From Paenibacillus lautus NBRC 15380 (lineage in GTDB: Bacteria; Bacillota; Bacilli; Paenibacillales; Paenibacillaceae): 45,842 nucleotides of DNA. The notes under the pieces were generated by a model. That model worked only from the letters and a program-made list of their open reading frames with translations. It made no database searches and was not told the DNA's origin. This document shows, piece after piece, positions 1-6,889 of this stretch (positions are counted from its first letter, which is position 1; each line of letters opens with the position of its first letter). The DNA lies in assembly GCF_004000945.1 (NCBI RefSeq), contig NZ_BIMF01000031.1, forward strand, positions 1 to 45,842, in the 5' to 3' direction. The position numbers were made by a program, and so were the translations under genes.

Positions 1-2793
1 CGAGAAGTTGTTGAAGGCATCCGGTCCGAGATGCCGGCTACCGATGGCTCCGTCGGCTATCTGCGCACCCGTCAGGGAGCCGTCTGCAACGTGCGATCCT
101 GTAATGGTGGCCTCAGCAATCTTGCTGCCTGTAACCGATCCTTCGGCTAACGTGAAGTTGTTGAAGGCATCCGGCCCGAGATGCTTGCTGCCAATTGCCC
201 CGTCGGCAATCTGCGCGCCTGTGAGCGAACCATCGGCAACGTGCTTGCCGGTGATAGAAGCTTCAGCAATCTTGCTGCCTGTAATTCCACCGTCCTGCAC
301 AAGTTCCGTTGTGATTGCGCCGGCTTCGATATGCTGCGAACCGATGCTGGAAATTTGCAGGTGATGGGGAAGAACGGCACCCTCCGCCAGCTGCCTCGAT
401 TTTACGGCCCCCGGCTGCAATTGATCAACGCCAACGCTGTCCGGCTGCAGGTGGACATGACCGACAGACTGATTTCCGAGATGGGCTGCGTTGATGGAGT
501 ACGGAGCCAGGTGATGGCTCTGAATCGAGAACAATTCAATATGCTTGGAGCACACAGCGCCTTCGGCGAGATGTCCGCTCTGGATCGATTCTCCGGCGAC
601 ATGCTCAGGAAGGACGGCGCCGTTCGTGATATGTGCGGATTCTATGCTCTCTGCCTGAATGTGCCGGGCATTAACAGAGCTGGAAGCAAGATGGCGTCCA
701 GTCACCGATCCCTCATCCATATGCTGTGATTTGACAATATCCACGCCCAGGTGGTCAGACTGAACGCTCGCTTCTTGCAGATGCACTGCTGAAATGGAGA
801 GAGGCTTGATCTTGTCACCACTCACGGCGTTCGCTTGCAGCGCGGCTCCCGAGACTGACGAAGGCAAGAGGTGGGCTTCCGTAATGGATTGTGGTCCGAT
901 TTTTACGCCCGGGATGCTGCCGTCCGCAAACAACGCTTCTGCTGAGCGGCTTTCATCGGCCAAATGGCTTAACGTGATGGATTTTTTCTTCAAGTGATAG
1001 CCATGAATGGCTTCCTGTATGATATGTTTGCCCAGGATGGATTCCAGTCCCAGATGTGCACCCTCTACAGCCTGCGGAGCAATTTTCTCCGAAGTAACGG
1101 CCTTGTTCTGAATTGCTTCTGAAGTCACCGAATTCGGCGAGAGATGAGTGGATTGAACAGCCTTTGGAGCTATTTTGGCAGCAGAGACACTGCTCTCAGC
1201 CAGTTTATTTGAAGTTACGGCAAGGTCTGTCAGTTTATCCGTGGACACGCTTTCCGGAGACAGTTTCGGCGAAGTTACCGCATGGTCCCCCAAATGTCGA
1301 GGCGCAATAACCCCATCGCCGATCGAGGACTCCACGATGCTGCCTGCCGCAATTTTATCTGTCGTTACCGAACCCTGTGCGAGCGCTTGTGTACGTACGC
1401 TTCCCTTCTGCAGATGGCGACTGGCAACAGATCCATCGGTCAGATGAGGCTCGCGAACCGCCCCGTTTTGCAGAGCTTCGGCGCCTACACTGCCTGCTGA
1501 CAAGTGCTGCTGCTGAATGGCTTCGCTGGCAATATTGCCGGAGGTTACGCCATGCTTAGCAATAATGGCTCCGCCAACCGATCCAAGCGCAAGCTTTTGG
1601 CTCGTCACGCTCTCGGGTGCTAGCGTCTCTTCGCCGACGGATGCGGGCTGAAGATGCTGTTTTCCGATCGCTCCGTCAGCCAGATGCTGTTCCGCTATCG
1701 TTTTGGGCTGAATTGCACGCCCTATGACGCTCTGAGGTGCGAAATGCTGAGGTGAGATGCTGCCCTCGGCAATATGCTCGGCATTTATTGCATCCGCAGC
1801 GAGATGCCGGGTTAGAATGGCATTCGATGCAATCTGGTCCGATTCGACCGCGCCCTTTGCCAGATGGCGCGTTTGAACGGCTTCATTGGCAATTTTGGTA
1901 GGGAGTATGCTCTGGTCCGCGATTTTCGAAGCCGTAACCGCCTGTTCAACCAGCTTCACCGTATGGACGGATTGATCGGCAAGCTTGGAACTTGTGACAC
2001 TGGAATCAGCCAGATGGCGGGGGGCAACAGCGTTGATGCCGATCTGATCGGAACCGATGGAGCCGAACTGGATTTGCTCTGATCCTATGGCTCCGTTCGC
2101 TAAATGGCGGGCGCTGAGCGAGCCTTCCTGAATATGCCCGGCGTTGATTGCACCGTCAGCAATTAGGCCTGACCCGATGCTGCCGGCAGCAATATGCTCC
2201 GCAGTTACCGCCTCGCTGGCCAAATGTTTGCTCTCGATGCTTTGCGGTTTTATGTGAGAACCCGAGATGGTATCATCGGCGATTTTTTTTCCTGTTACGG
2301 CACCTTCACGGATTTTGGTCGAAGTGACAGCATCCTCCGCAAGCTTGGAGCTATGGACGCTCTCATTAGCGAGATGTCGGGTTTCTACGGCGCTGGATGC
2401 GATTTTGTCCCCTTGAACCGCTTGGTCTTCGAGCAGGTCGGTTGTCACGAGGAGCTGTTGAAGATGACGAGCAGTAATGGCCCCATCCGCGATTTTGTCG
2501 CTGACCACGGCGTGGTCAGCCAGCTTCTGCGAGGTTACGCTGCCATCCTTGATCTTGCTGGCATTTACGGAACCGTCCCGAAACTTGCGCGTAGATAAGA
2601 TGCCATCCATCAGATGTTCCCCTGTGATCGATAATGGCGCGATTTTTCCTGAGGTTACGGCTTCGTCGGCAAGGTGCAGACTGGTGACGCTGTAATCCTG
2701 TATGGCTTCAGGCCCGACGGCACCACGTGACAGCTTGGATGCTGTGACCGCTCTCGAAGCGATCCGGCTTTCGGTTACCGCATATTCCCCTAT
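1..2793 (-). repeat. Tandem 30 bp coding repeat array (~93 units)
   Basis: On the minus strand each 30 bp unit codes one decapeptide such as IADGAIGSRH, LADEAVTSGK or IKDGSVTSQK. DNA identity between neighbouring units is low, while position-specific residues (I/L at 1, A at 2, A/S at 5, V/I at 6, K/H at 10) are kept. This points to an old array held by selection on protein structure. The units at 1-150 and 151-300 form a 150 bp higher-order repeat, each including an unusual LGPDAFNNF unit. One unit at 931-963 is 33 bp. Confidence 0.9.
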
Positions 2794-3213
2794 GTCCTCT
2801 GTATATATGAATGCGCCCTTAATTTCAGGCATTTCCTTTTCCATAATCAGCTGCACATGCTCAATCTCCATCTCGGGAAGGGATGGGGGATCGGTAGGCA
2901 CGGTCGGGGTGTCAGCGGCTACGTCATCTTCTATAGGGAAGGTGGAATCTTCGTCAGATCCCGATAATGGGTTGTTTTCTTGGTTTTCTTGGTTTTCTTT
3001 GTTTTGTTTGTTTTCTTCTTGTTTTAATTCCATAAGGCCGATAAGATCCTCATCCAGATCCATAATGGTAGCTGCTGAAAGGATGTGGGCATCTTTATCT
3101 TTTTTGAGGCTGCGTCCTTTATTTCGCTCAAGCAGATCAAGCTCCCTTGTATGGGGATCTACCCTGTAGGGCTGGGAAGAGGAAGATGATGGGCTTTTCT
3201 TCTTTTTCTTCAA
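1..3213 (-). CDS. Giant decapeptide-repeat protein, N-terminal part (runs off left edge)
   Basis: The frame stays open to the window edge; I checked every triplet and found no in-frame stop. I chose the TTG start at 3213 because AAGGAG lies 8 nt upstream; an in-frame ATG at 3240 has GGAG only 3 nt away. The first ~140 residues are a lysine run (KKKKK), a serine run, a Gln/Glu/Asn stretch coded by short direct repeats near 2970-3020, and an acidic segment. From 2793 leftwards come about 93 tandem decapeptides of the form [IL]A[DE]x[AS][VI]T[SG]x[KH], in a strict 30 bp period with one 11-residue unit (931-963). No signal peptide or membrane segment is seen. Such repeats resemble those in phage tail-fibre-like proteins and suggest a long fibrous or beta-solenoid stalk. 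I recall Paenibacillus proteins labelled 'WIAG-tail' with similar arrays, but the C-terminus lies outside the window. The function is unknown. Confidence 0.88.
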   Translation of the reverse strand, partial: MKKKKKSPSSSSSQPYRVDPHTRELDLLERNKGRSLKKDKDAHILSAATIMDLDEDLIGLMELKQEENKQNKENQENQENNPLSGSDEDSTFPIEDDVAADTPTVPTDPPSLPEMEIEHVQLIMEKEMPEIKGAFIYTEDIGEYAVTESRIASRAVTASKLSRGAVGPEAIQDYSVTSLHLADEAVTSGKIAPLSITGEHLMDGILSTRKFRDGSVNASKIKDGSVTSQKLADHAVVSDKIADGAITARHLQQLLVTTDLLEDQAVQGDKIASSAVETRHLANESVHSSKLAEDAVTSTKIREGAVTGKKIADDTISGSHIKPQSIESKHLASEAVTAEHIAAGSIGSGLIADGAINAGHIQEGSLSARHLANGAIGSEQIQFGSIGSDQIGINAVAPRHLADSSVTSSKLADQSVHTVKLVEQAVTASKIADQSILPTKIANEAVQTRHLAKGAVESDQIASNAILTRHLAADAINAEHIAEGSISPQHFAPQSVIGRAIQPKTIAEQHLADGAIGKQHLQPASVGEETLAPESVTSQKLALGSVGGAIIAKHGVTSGNIASEAIQQQHLSAGSVGAEALQNGAVREPHLTDGSVASRHLQKGSVRTQALAQGSVTTDKIAAGSIVESSIGDGVIAPRHLGDHAVTSPKLSPESVSTDKLTDLAVTSNKLAESSVSAAKIAPKAVQSTHLSPNSVTSEAIQNKAVTSEKIAPQAVEGAHLGLESILGKHIIQEAIHGYHLKKKSITLSHLADESRSAEALFADGSIPGVKIGPQSITEAHLLPSSVSGAALQANAVSGDKIKPLSISAVHLQEASVQSDHLGVDIVKSQHMDEGSVTGRHLASSSVNARHIQAESIESAHITNGAVLPEHVAGESIQSGHLAEGAVCSKHIELFSIQSHHLAPYSINAAHLGNQSVGHVHLQPDSVGVDQLQPGAVKSRQLAEGAVLPHHLQISSIGSQHIEAGAITTELVQDGGITGSKIAEASITGKHVADGSLTGAQIADGAIGSKHLGPDAFNNFTLAEGSVTGSKIAEATITGSHVADGSLTGAQIADGAIGSRHLGPDAFNNFS

Positions 3214-3325
3214 AACAACACGCTCCTTCCGAATACTCATCGTCTCCGGTATCATATGCAGCCGTTTAGGCGGCTGTCACTGGTCTTTTGGGATTCGACA
3301 AACGAAAGGGCAGCGTAACATGGAA

Positions 3326-3352
3326 AAGGACCCGGCCAAAGGCCGAGTCCTT
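3326..3352 (-). terminator. Attenuator-like hairpin in the leader of the giant repeat gene
   Basis: Read on the minus strand this is a 12 bp stem (GGACTCGGCC pairing with GGCCGGGTCC plus flanking AA/TT) with a 3-base loop, followed by a short T run (TTTTCC). It lies about 110 nt upstream of the start and about 290 nt downstream of the putative promoter. It is therefore placed to act as a leader attenuator, although the T run is weak. No known riboswitch class was recognised between 3353 and 3635. Confidence 0.4.
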
Positions 3353-3641
3353 GATTGAGCGCCAAAAAGCACATATAAAATTTAACCCCTGACGGCCAAT
3401 AACGGCTGTACAGTCGGTTCCGTATTTGAAGTATTCTCAAGAATCTTTGCTTCTAAAACGACAAAAGCCCTGCCTCTCTTTCGTCCTTGCGGCTCCGATG
3501 ACCGCTCCAGTGTGAATCAGAAAACTGTTCCATAAAACTCTTACTCTTAGGGTCATAAAATAGGAATTTGCACTTCAACAGAGATGTAAATAACCATGTT
3601 TCGAGGAACTAACGGGGTTAAACTTCATATAACAATAACTT

Positions 3642-3670
3642 ATTATAGCACAAGTGCTCGTAATAAGCAA
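3642..3670 (-). promoter_or_regulatory. Putative sigma-A promoter of the giant repeat gene
   Basis: On the minus strand TTGCTT (3670-3665), a 17 bp spacer and TATAAT (3647-3642) form a good sigma-A promoter. Predicted transcription start is near 3635, giving a leader of about 395-420 nt. A palindrome (AGCAC-AA-GTGCT) overlaps the spacer at 3647-3658 and could be an operator. Confidence 0.5.
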
Positions 3671-3756
3671 AGATATTCAAATGAATATTAGAATGTTATG
3701 TAAAAACGCTTGATTTTTTCCTGAAATCCAACGATATTCATATTAACAATTTTTTC

Positions 3757-3786
3757 TTGCAAATTCTGCTGCTGCGCTCTTAAAAT
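3757..3786 (+). promoter_or_regulatory. Putative promoter of the HD-GYP gene
   Basis: TTGCAA (3757-3762), an 18 bp spacer and TAAAAT (3781-3786) predict a start near 3793. This would make an ATG at 3796 almost leaderless and supports translation from 3820 instead. The rest of 3241-3756 holds only the minus-strand leader and promoter described separately; no gene is seen there. Confidence 0.45.
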
Positions 3787-3819
3787 TGTAGCATCATGTC
3801 GAATACGTTCGGAGCTCAT

Positions 3820-5370
3820 ATGCCTTGCCGATGGTTATCATCTGTTAATGAAAGTAGGCGTTCCATGCAACTGTATAAGTCTTTTCTTAAACAGCTAATC
3901 CGGAACTATATGATCGGGTCCATTGCAGCTGTGCTTGTTGTGGGTGGCGTATTAATGGTAACGACTCTGGAAATTCCTATTGAGGAAGGCGTGCGTCTTG
4001 TGGTCATACTGGCCATTTCGTTCATGGTGATGATTGCGTCGGAGCTGACCGTCTTTCTTCGGCATTTACGACCGATTCACGCGGGGTTTGATGAAGGGAA
4101 TACGGATTTGGAAACGTTGGAAAAAGCATATTTGAGTATACACCGCATGCCGCGTTTAGCGGTATACCGCATATTCGGGCCTCATCTGCTCGGTTTGTCG
4201 CTTCCGGCCATTCTGCTTACGGTTTGGATGATGGAGCAGGGAAAATTGAATTTTCCGCCGTTCTATATATGGCTGGCTTGCCTTGGGGCGGTCCTGCTAG
4301 CCAGCTGTCATGCCATGATCGAATTCTTCCTGACGATCGCTGCGATCCGTCCGCTGATCAAAGAGATTCGGCGGCAGGCGTTGTCGCGTTATGGCGTGGA
4401 TTTCTCCCTTGAGGGCCATGTATTCATGGCGATTCAGACGAAGTTTCTGCTGAGCACGATGCTGATCGGCACCTTTCCGCTGTTTCTGTTCAGTCTGGCG
4501 GTGCAGATTCGTCTGGAGGGGCTTAGTCAGATCGTAGCACAGCAGTACTGGGGCTGGGCGGGATTTATATTGCTGCTTGGTGTCGGTTTTGCTTATATCG
4601 GCGCCTGGCTCTTGACCCAGGATTTACAGCGGCCGATCCGGCAGCTGTACCGGGCGATGAATGAGATTAAGGAAGGGCGTCTGATTCAGACCTCCAATCT
4701 CTATTCCGATGAGTTTTCCAATTTGATCGCGGGTTTCAATATGATGGTTCGCGGACTGCAGGTGCGCGAGGAGCGGAATCGCAAGCTGCTGGACAGTTAC
4801 TTTGCCGCCCTGGCAGCGGCGCTGGATGCCAGAGATCCTTACACGGCAGGACATTCGCTTCGGGTGGCGGAATATTCGGTGTTAATCGGCCGGCTGGCTG
4901 GACTCAGCGAAGAGCAGGTTGATCTTTTGCACAAGACGGCATTGCTGCATGATATCGGCAAGATCGGGGTTCGGGACAATATTTTGCTGAAGGAAGGAAA
5001 ACTGACGGCAGAGGAGTTCGATCAAGTAAAGGCTCACCCTGCTCAAGGAGAGAACATTCTCCTGCAGATCGAGCCTGCCGATGCCATGGCACCTTATCTG
5101 GAGGGGGTACGATCCCATCATGAGCGGTATGACGGGTGCGGATACCCTGACGGTTTGAAGGGGAAGGAAATTCCGCTGTTCGGCCGGATTATTGCCGTGG
5201 CCGATGCCTATGATGCCATGACGTCGGACAGGCCGTACCGCAGCGGCATGAAATCCGTTGATGCCTTGAACATACTGGAAGCCGGCAGGGGAACCCAGTG
5301 GGATCCCGATTATGCGGGCATGTTCGTTAAATATATGAAAGCGGAGAAGAAGGTCATTACGATCCGCTAG
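3820..5370 (+). CDS. Membrane-bound HD-GYP domain protein (putative cyclic-di-GMP phosphodiesterase)
   Basis: The product is 516 residues from the ATG at 3820, chosen because GGAG lies 5 nt upstream and the likely promoter leaves no leader for an upstream ATG (3796). The N-terminal half has several hydrophobic helices. A HAMP-like segment follows at about residues 265-315 and ends the membrane part. The C-terminal domain carries HDIGKIGV (about residue 377) and HHERYDGCGYPDGL (about 433), the metal-binding HD pair and GYP motif of HD-GYP phosphodiesterases. The enzyme should hydrolyse cyclic-di-GMP at the inner face of the membrane in response to a signal sensed by the membrane part. It is transcribed divergently from the giant repeat gene; whether the two are linked is unknown. 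Confidence 0.88.
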   Translation: MPCRWLSSVNESRRSMQLYKSFLKQLIRNYMIGSIAAVLVVGGVLMVTTLEIPIEEGVRLVVILAISFMVMIASELTVFLRHLRPIHAGFDEGNTDLETLEKAYLSIHRMPRLAVYRIFGPHLLGLSLPAILLTVWMMEQGKLNFPPFYIWLACLGAVLLASCHAMIEFFLTIAAIRPLIKEIRRQALSRYGVDFSLEGHVFMAIQTKFLLSTMLIGTFPLFLFSLAVQIRLEGLSQIVAQQYWGWAGFILLLGVGFAYIGAWLLTQDLQRPIRQLYRAMNEIKEGRLIQTSNLYSDEFSNLIAGFNMMVRGLQVREERNRKLLDSYFAALAAALDARDPYTAGHSLRVAEYSVLIGRLAGLSEEQVDLLHKTALLHDIGKIGVRDNILLKEGKLTAEEFDQVKAHPAQGENILLQIEPADAMAPYLEGVRSHHERYDGCGYPDGLKGKEIPLFGRIIAVADAYDAMTSDRPYRSGMKSVDALNILEAGRGTQWDPDYAGMFVKYMKAEKKVITIR

Positions 5371-5420
5371 TGATAATAAGCAGGGAATCGCTCCTGGTTC
5401 AATGGAATAGGAATAAGAAA

Positions 5421-5457
5421 GAGGCCGTACCTGTGCAGGTAAACGGCCTCTTTTTTT
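5421..5457 (+). terminator. Intrinsic terminator after the HD-GYP gene
   Basis: Stem GAGGCCGT/ACGGCCTC is topped by an inner stem ACCTG/CAGGT and followed by seven Ts. A-rich sequence on the 5' side means it could also work for tatC transcripts from the right. Confidence 0.85.
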
Positions 5458-5564
5458 GTGTGACTGTCGTTAACATATCACTGGACCCCAGGACAGCCAA
5501 GCAAGTGGTTGCGATCTCCATGCTGCTTCCGCCGTTTTGGCTAGGGATGAATGAAAACCGGATA

Positions 5565-6335
5565 TCATATCATCTGGTGAGCCGTATCGATTTCCGTGCC
5601 TTCTTCATGCTCCACATGCTTCTGTTTGCGATGCATCCAGCTAGCCAGCCATGTGCTGATCTCATACAGACCAATGAGCGGGATGGCAACCATCAAGTGG
5701 GATACGAGGTCAGGCGGCGAGATCAGCGCTGCAACGATCACCAGAACGACATAGGCATACCGCCTCATCGTGTGCAGAATGGCCGGGCTTAATATTCCTA
5801 TTCGCGTTAGAAACAGGACGACGACAGGCAGCTCAAAGGCAAGGGACAGCGGGATGATGATATTGAACATGAACCCGAAGTACTGGGAGACACCATAGGT
5901 TTCCACGAGTTCCATCTGACTGTTGATTCCCGTCGTAAAGGCAAGACTCATGGGAAAAACGACAAAATACGCAAAACTAACCCCTATGATAAAGCACAAC
6001 GCAGAGAAGGGGATAAACCGGAGAGCTGCTCTCTGCTCGCGGTTATTCAGTCCCTGATTGACGAACAGCCATATTTGATAAAGGGCAAATGGCAGGGTAG
6101 GAAGCAGCGATAATACGATGCTTATGCTCATATAGATGCGCAGTCCGTCCCATGGCGAGAATACGTTCCAGGTTACCTGAAAGGCCGGCGAGTGATGTTT
6201 CAATACGGATAACACATGGGGAGCGGCAATCAAGCCGGCAGCCATGCTCAGAATGAAGACGGCGGCCACCTGAAGGATCCGCTTCCTTAGCTCGGCGATG
6301 TGCTCCAGCATCGTCATCGTATTCTTGAACTCCAT
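5565..6335 (-). CDS. tatC: Sec-independent (Tat) translocase subunit TatC
   Basis: The product is 256 residues beginning MEFKNTMTMLEHIAELRKR. The N-terminal 'EHIAELRKR' signature and six hydrophobic segments are those of TatC, the receptor for twin-arginine signal peptides. The ATG at 6335 was preferred over the ATG pair near 6362 because AAAGGAG lies 11 nt upstream of it and nothing precedes the latter. It sits directly downstream of a MerR-type regulator gene, probably in one transcript. It is divergent from a Tat-dependent oxidase gene and tatA, so the window carries a complete minimal TatA-TatC pair next to its likely substrate. This recalls the known tatAd-tatCd-phoD linkage of Bacillus subtilis. 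Confidence 0.93.
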   Translation of the reverse strand: MEFKNTMTMLEHIAELRKRILQVAAVFILSMAAGLIAAPHVLSVLKHHSPAFQVTWNVFSPWDGLRIYMSISIVLSLLPTLPFALYQIWLFVNQGLNNREQRAALRFIPFSALCFIIGVSFAYFVVFPMSLAFTTGINSQMELVETYGVSQYFGFMFNIIIPLSLAFELPVVVLFLTRIGILSPAILHTMRRYAYVVLVIVAALISPPDLVSHLMVAIPLIGLYEISTWLASWMHRKQKHVEHEEGTEIDTAHQMI

Positions 6336-6358
6336 AGTCTCGTTCACTCCTTTCTGCA

Positions 6359-6610
6359 TCATCGGAAGATGGGCGTGCAGCGCTGTTTTTTCGTTTTGTT
6401 CAATTCCTTGAGTTCAAATGTATTAAATCCCTCCTGCATTTTTTGATGGATTTCCTGGATGATCTTCACATCCTCAAAAGAATATCGGCGATTCCCTCCC
6501 TTCGTACGCTCCGGAAATATAAGCTTCCGTTCCTCGTAATACCGGATTTGCCGTTCCGTCAAGCCGGTCAGTTCGCAAACAACCCCAATACTCATCACCT
6601 TACTCTCCAT
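6359..6610 (-). CDS. Short MerR-family regulator related to TnrA/GlnR
   Basis: The product is 83 residues, with AGGAGG 8 nt before the ATG. The winged-helix part reads SIGVVCELTGLTERQIRYYE, then ERKLIFPERTKGGNRRYSF, very close to B. subtilis TnrA, the nitrogen regulator. TnrA has about 110 residues and GlnR about 135; this protein stops soon after the dimerisation helix. It therefore lacks most of the C-terminal tail that in TnrA/GlnR senses nitrogen through glutamine synthetase. It may respond differently, or bind the same operators constitutively. The gene is followed at once by tatC. A near-consensus TnrA/GlnR box lies just upstream (6626-6642) and a perfect one at 6792-6808. I infer nitrogen-linked control of the Tat/oxidase cluster. 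Confidence 0.8.
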   Translation of the reverse strand: MESKVMSIGVVCELTGLTERQIRYYEERKLIFPERTKGGNRRYSFEDVKIIQEIHQKMQEGFNTFELKELNKTKKQRCTPIFR

Positions 6611-6625
6611 GATCTTTACCTCCTA

Positions 6626-6642
6626 TGTAAGTATTGTTAACC
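6626..6642. promoter_or_regulatory. Near-consensus GlnR/TnrA box before the MerR gene
   Basis: TGTAA-N7-TAACC differs from the known consensus TGTNA-N7-TNACA only in the last base. It lies directly upstream of the AGGAGG of the regulator gene, where binding would block transcription; autorepression is possible. Confidence 0.4.
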
Positions 6643-6791
6643 CTGAGCTGCTGTAAATGGCTTGGGATTAAAACCGAAGAAGATAAAACGGCAATAATTT
6701 GGGCGTATTCATTTTGTTTGGAAGGATTTATGACATGATTTTATGAAAAACAGGGTGAAAAAGCAATCATTTTTCAAAAATAAAAAAACCG

Positions 6792-6808
6792 TGTAAGAAT
6801 TCCTGACA
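6792..6808. promoter_or_regulatory. Perfect GlnR/TnrA operator upstream of the oxidase
   Basis: TGTAA-GAATTCC-TGACA matches TGTNA-N7-TNACA exactly. Its centre (6800) is about 50 bp upstream of the start predicted from the -10 below. This is the position known for TnrA-activated promoters in B. subtilis (about -49 to -51). Confidence 0.7.
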
Positions 6809-6814
6809 AACTTT

Positions 6815-6843
6815 AAGTCAAACCTTGTTTTCTCTGCTAAGAT
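6815..6843 (+). promoter_or_regulatory. Putative activator-dependent promoter of the oxidase-ridA-tatA cluster
   Basis: A -10 like TAAGAT (6838-6843) is preceded at 17 bp by AAGTCA (6815-6820), a very poor -35. That fits a promoter needing an activator bound at the 6792-6808 box. Predicted start is near 6850, about 40 nt before the GTG start codon. Confidence 0.5.
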
Positions 6844-6889
6844 CGGCTCATGAATCCAATCACACAAACTAGCGAAGGAGTGAACGAGG

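Noticed and set aside
8..2695. Several plus-strand open frames (e.g. 181-729, 2194-2598)
   Set aside because: They are antisense shadows made open by the 30 bp periodicity of the minus-strand repeat gene and lack ribosome binding sites.
1..2793. Possible CRISPR-like array because of the 30 bp period
   Set aside because: Units are contiguous coding repeats without spacers and keep a protein consensus, not a DNA consensus.
3441..3530. Cyclic-di-GMP riboswitch near the HD-GYP gene
   Set aside because: The conserved core motifs of classes I and II are missing on both strands.
5370..5792. Plus-strand frame of 140 codons
   Set aside because: It runs through the HD-GYP terminator and antisense over tatC; no ribosome binding site.
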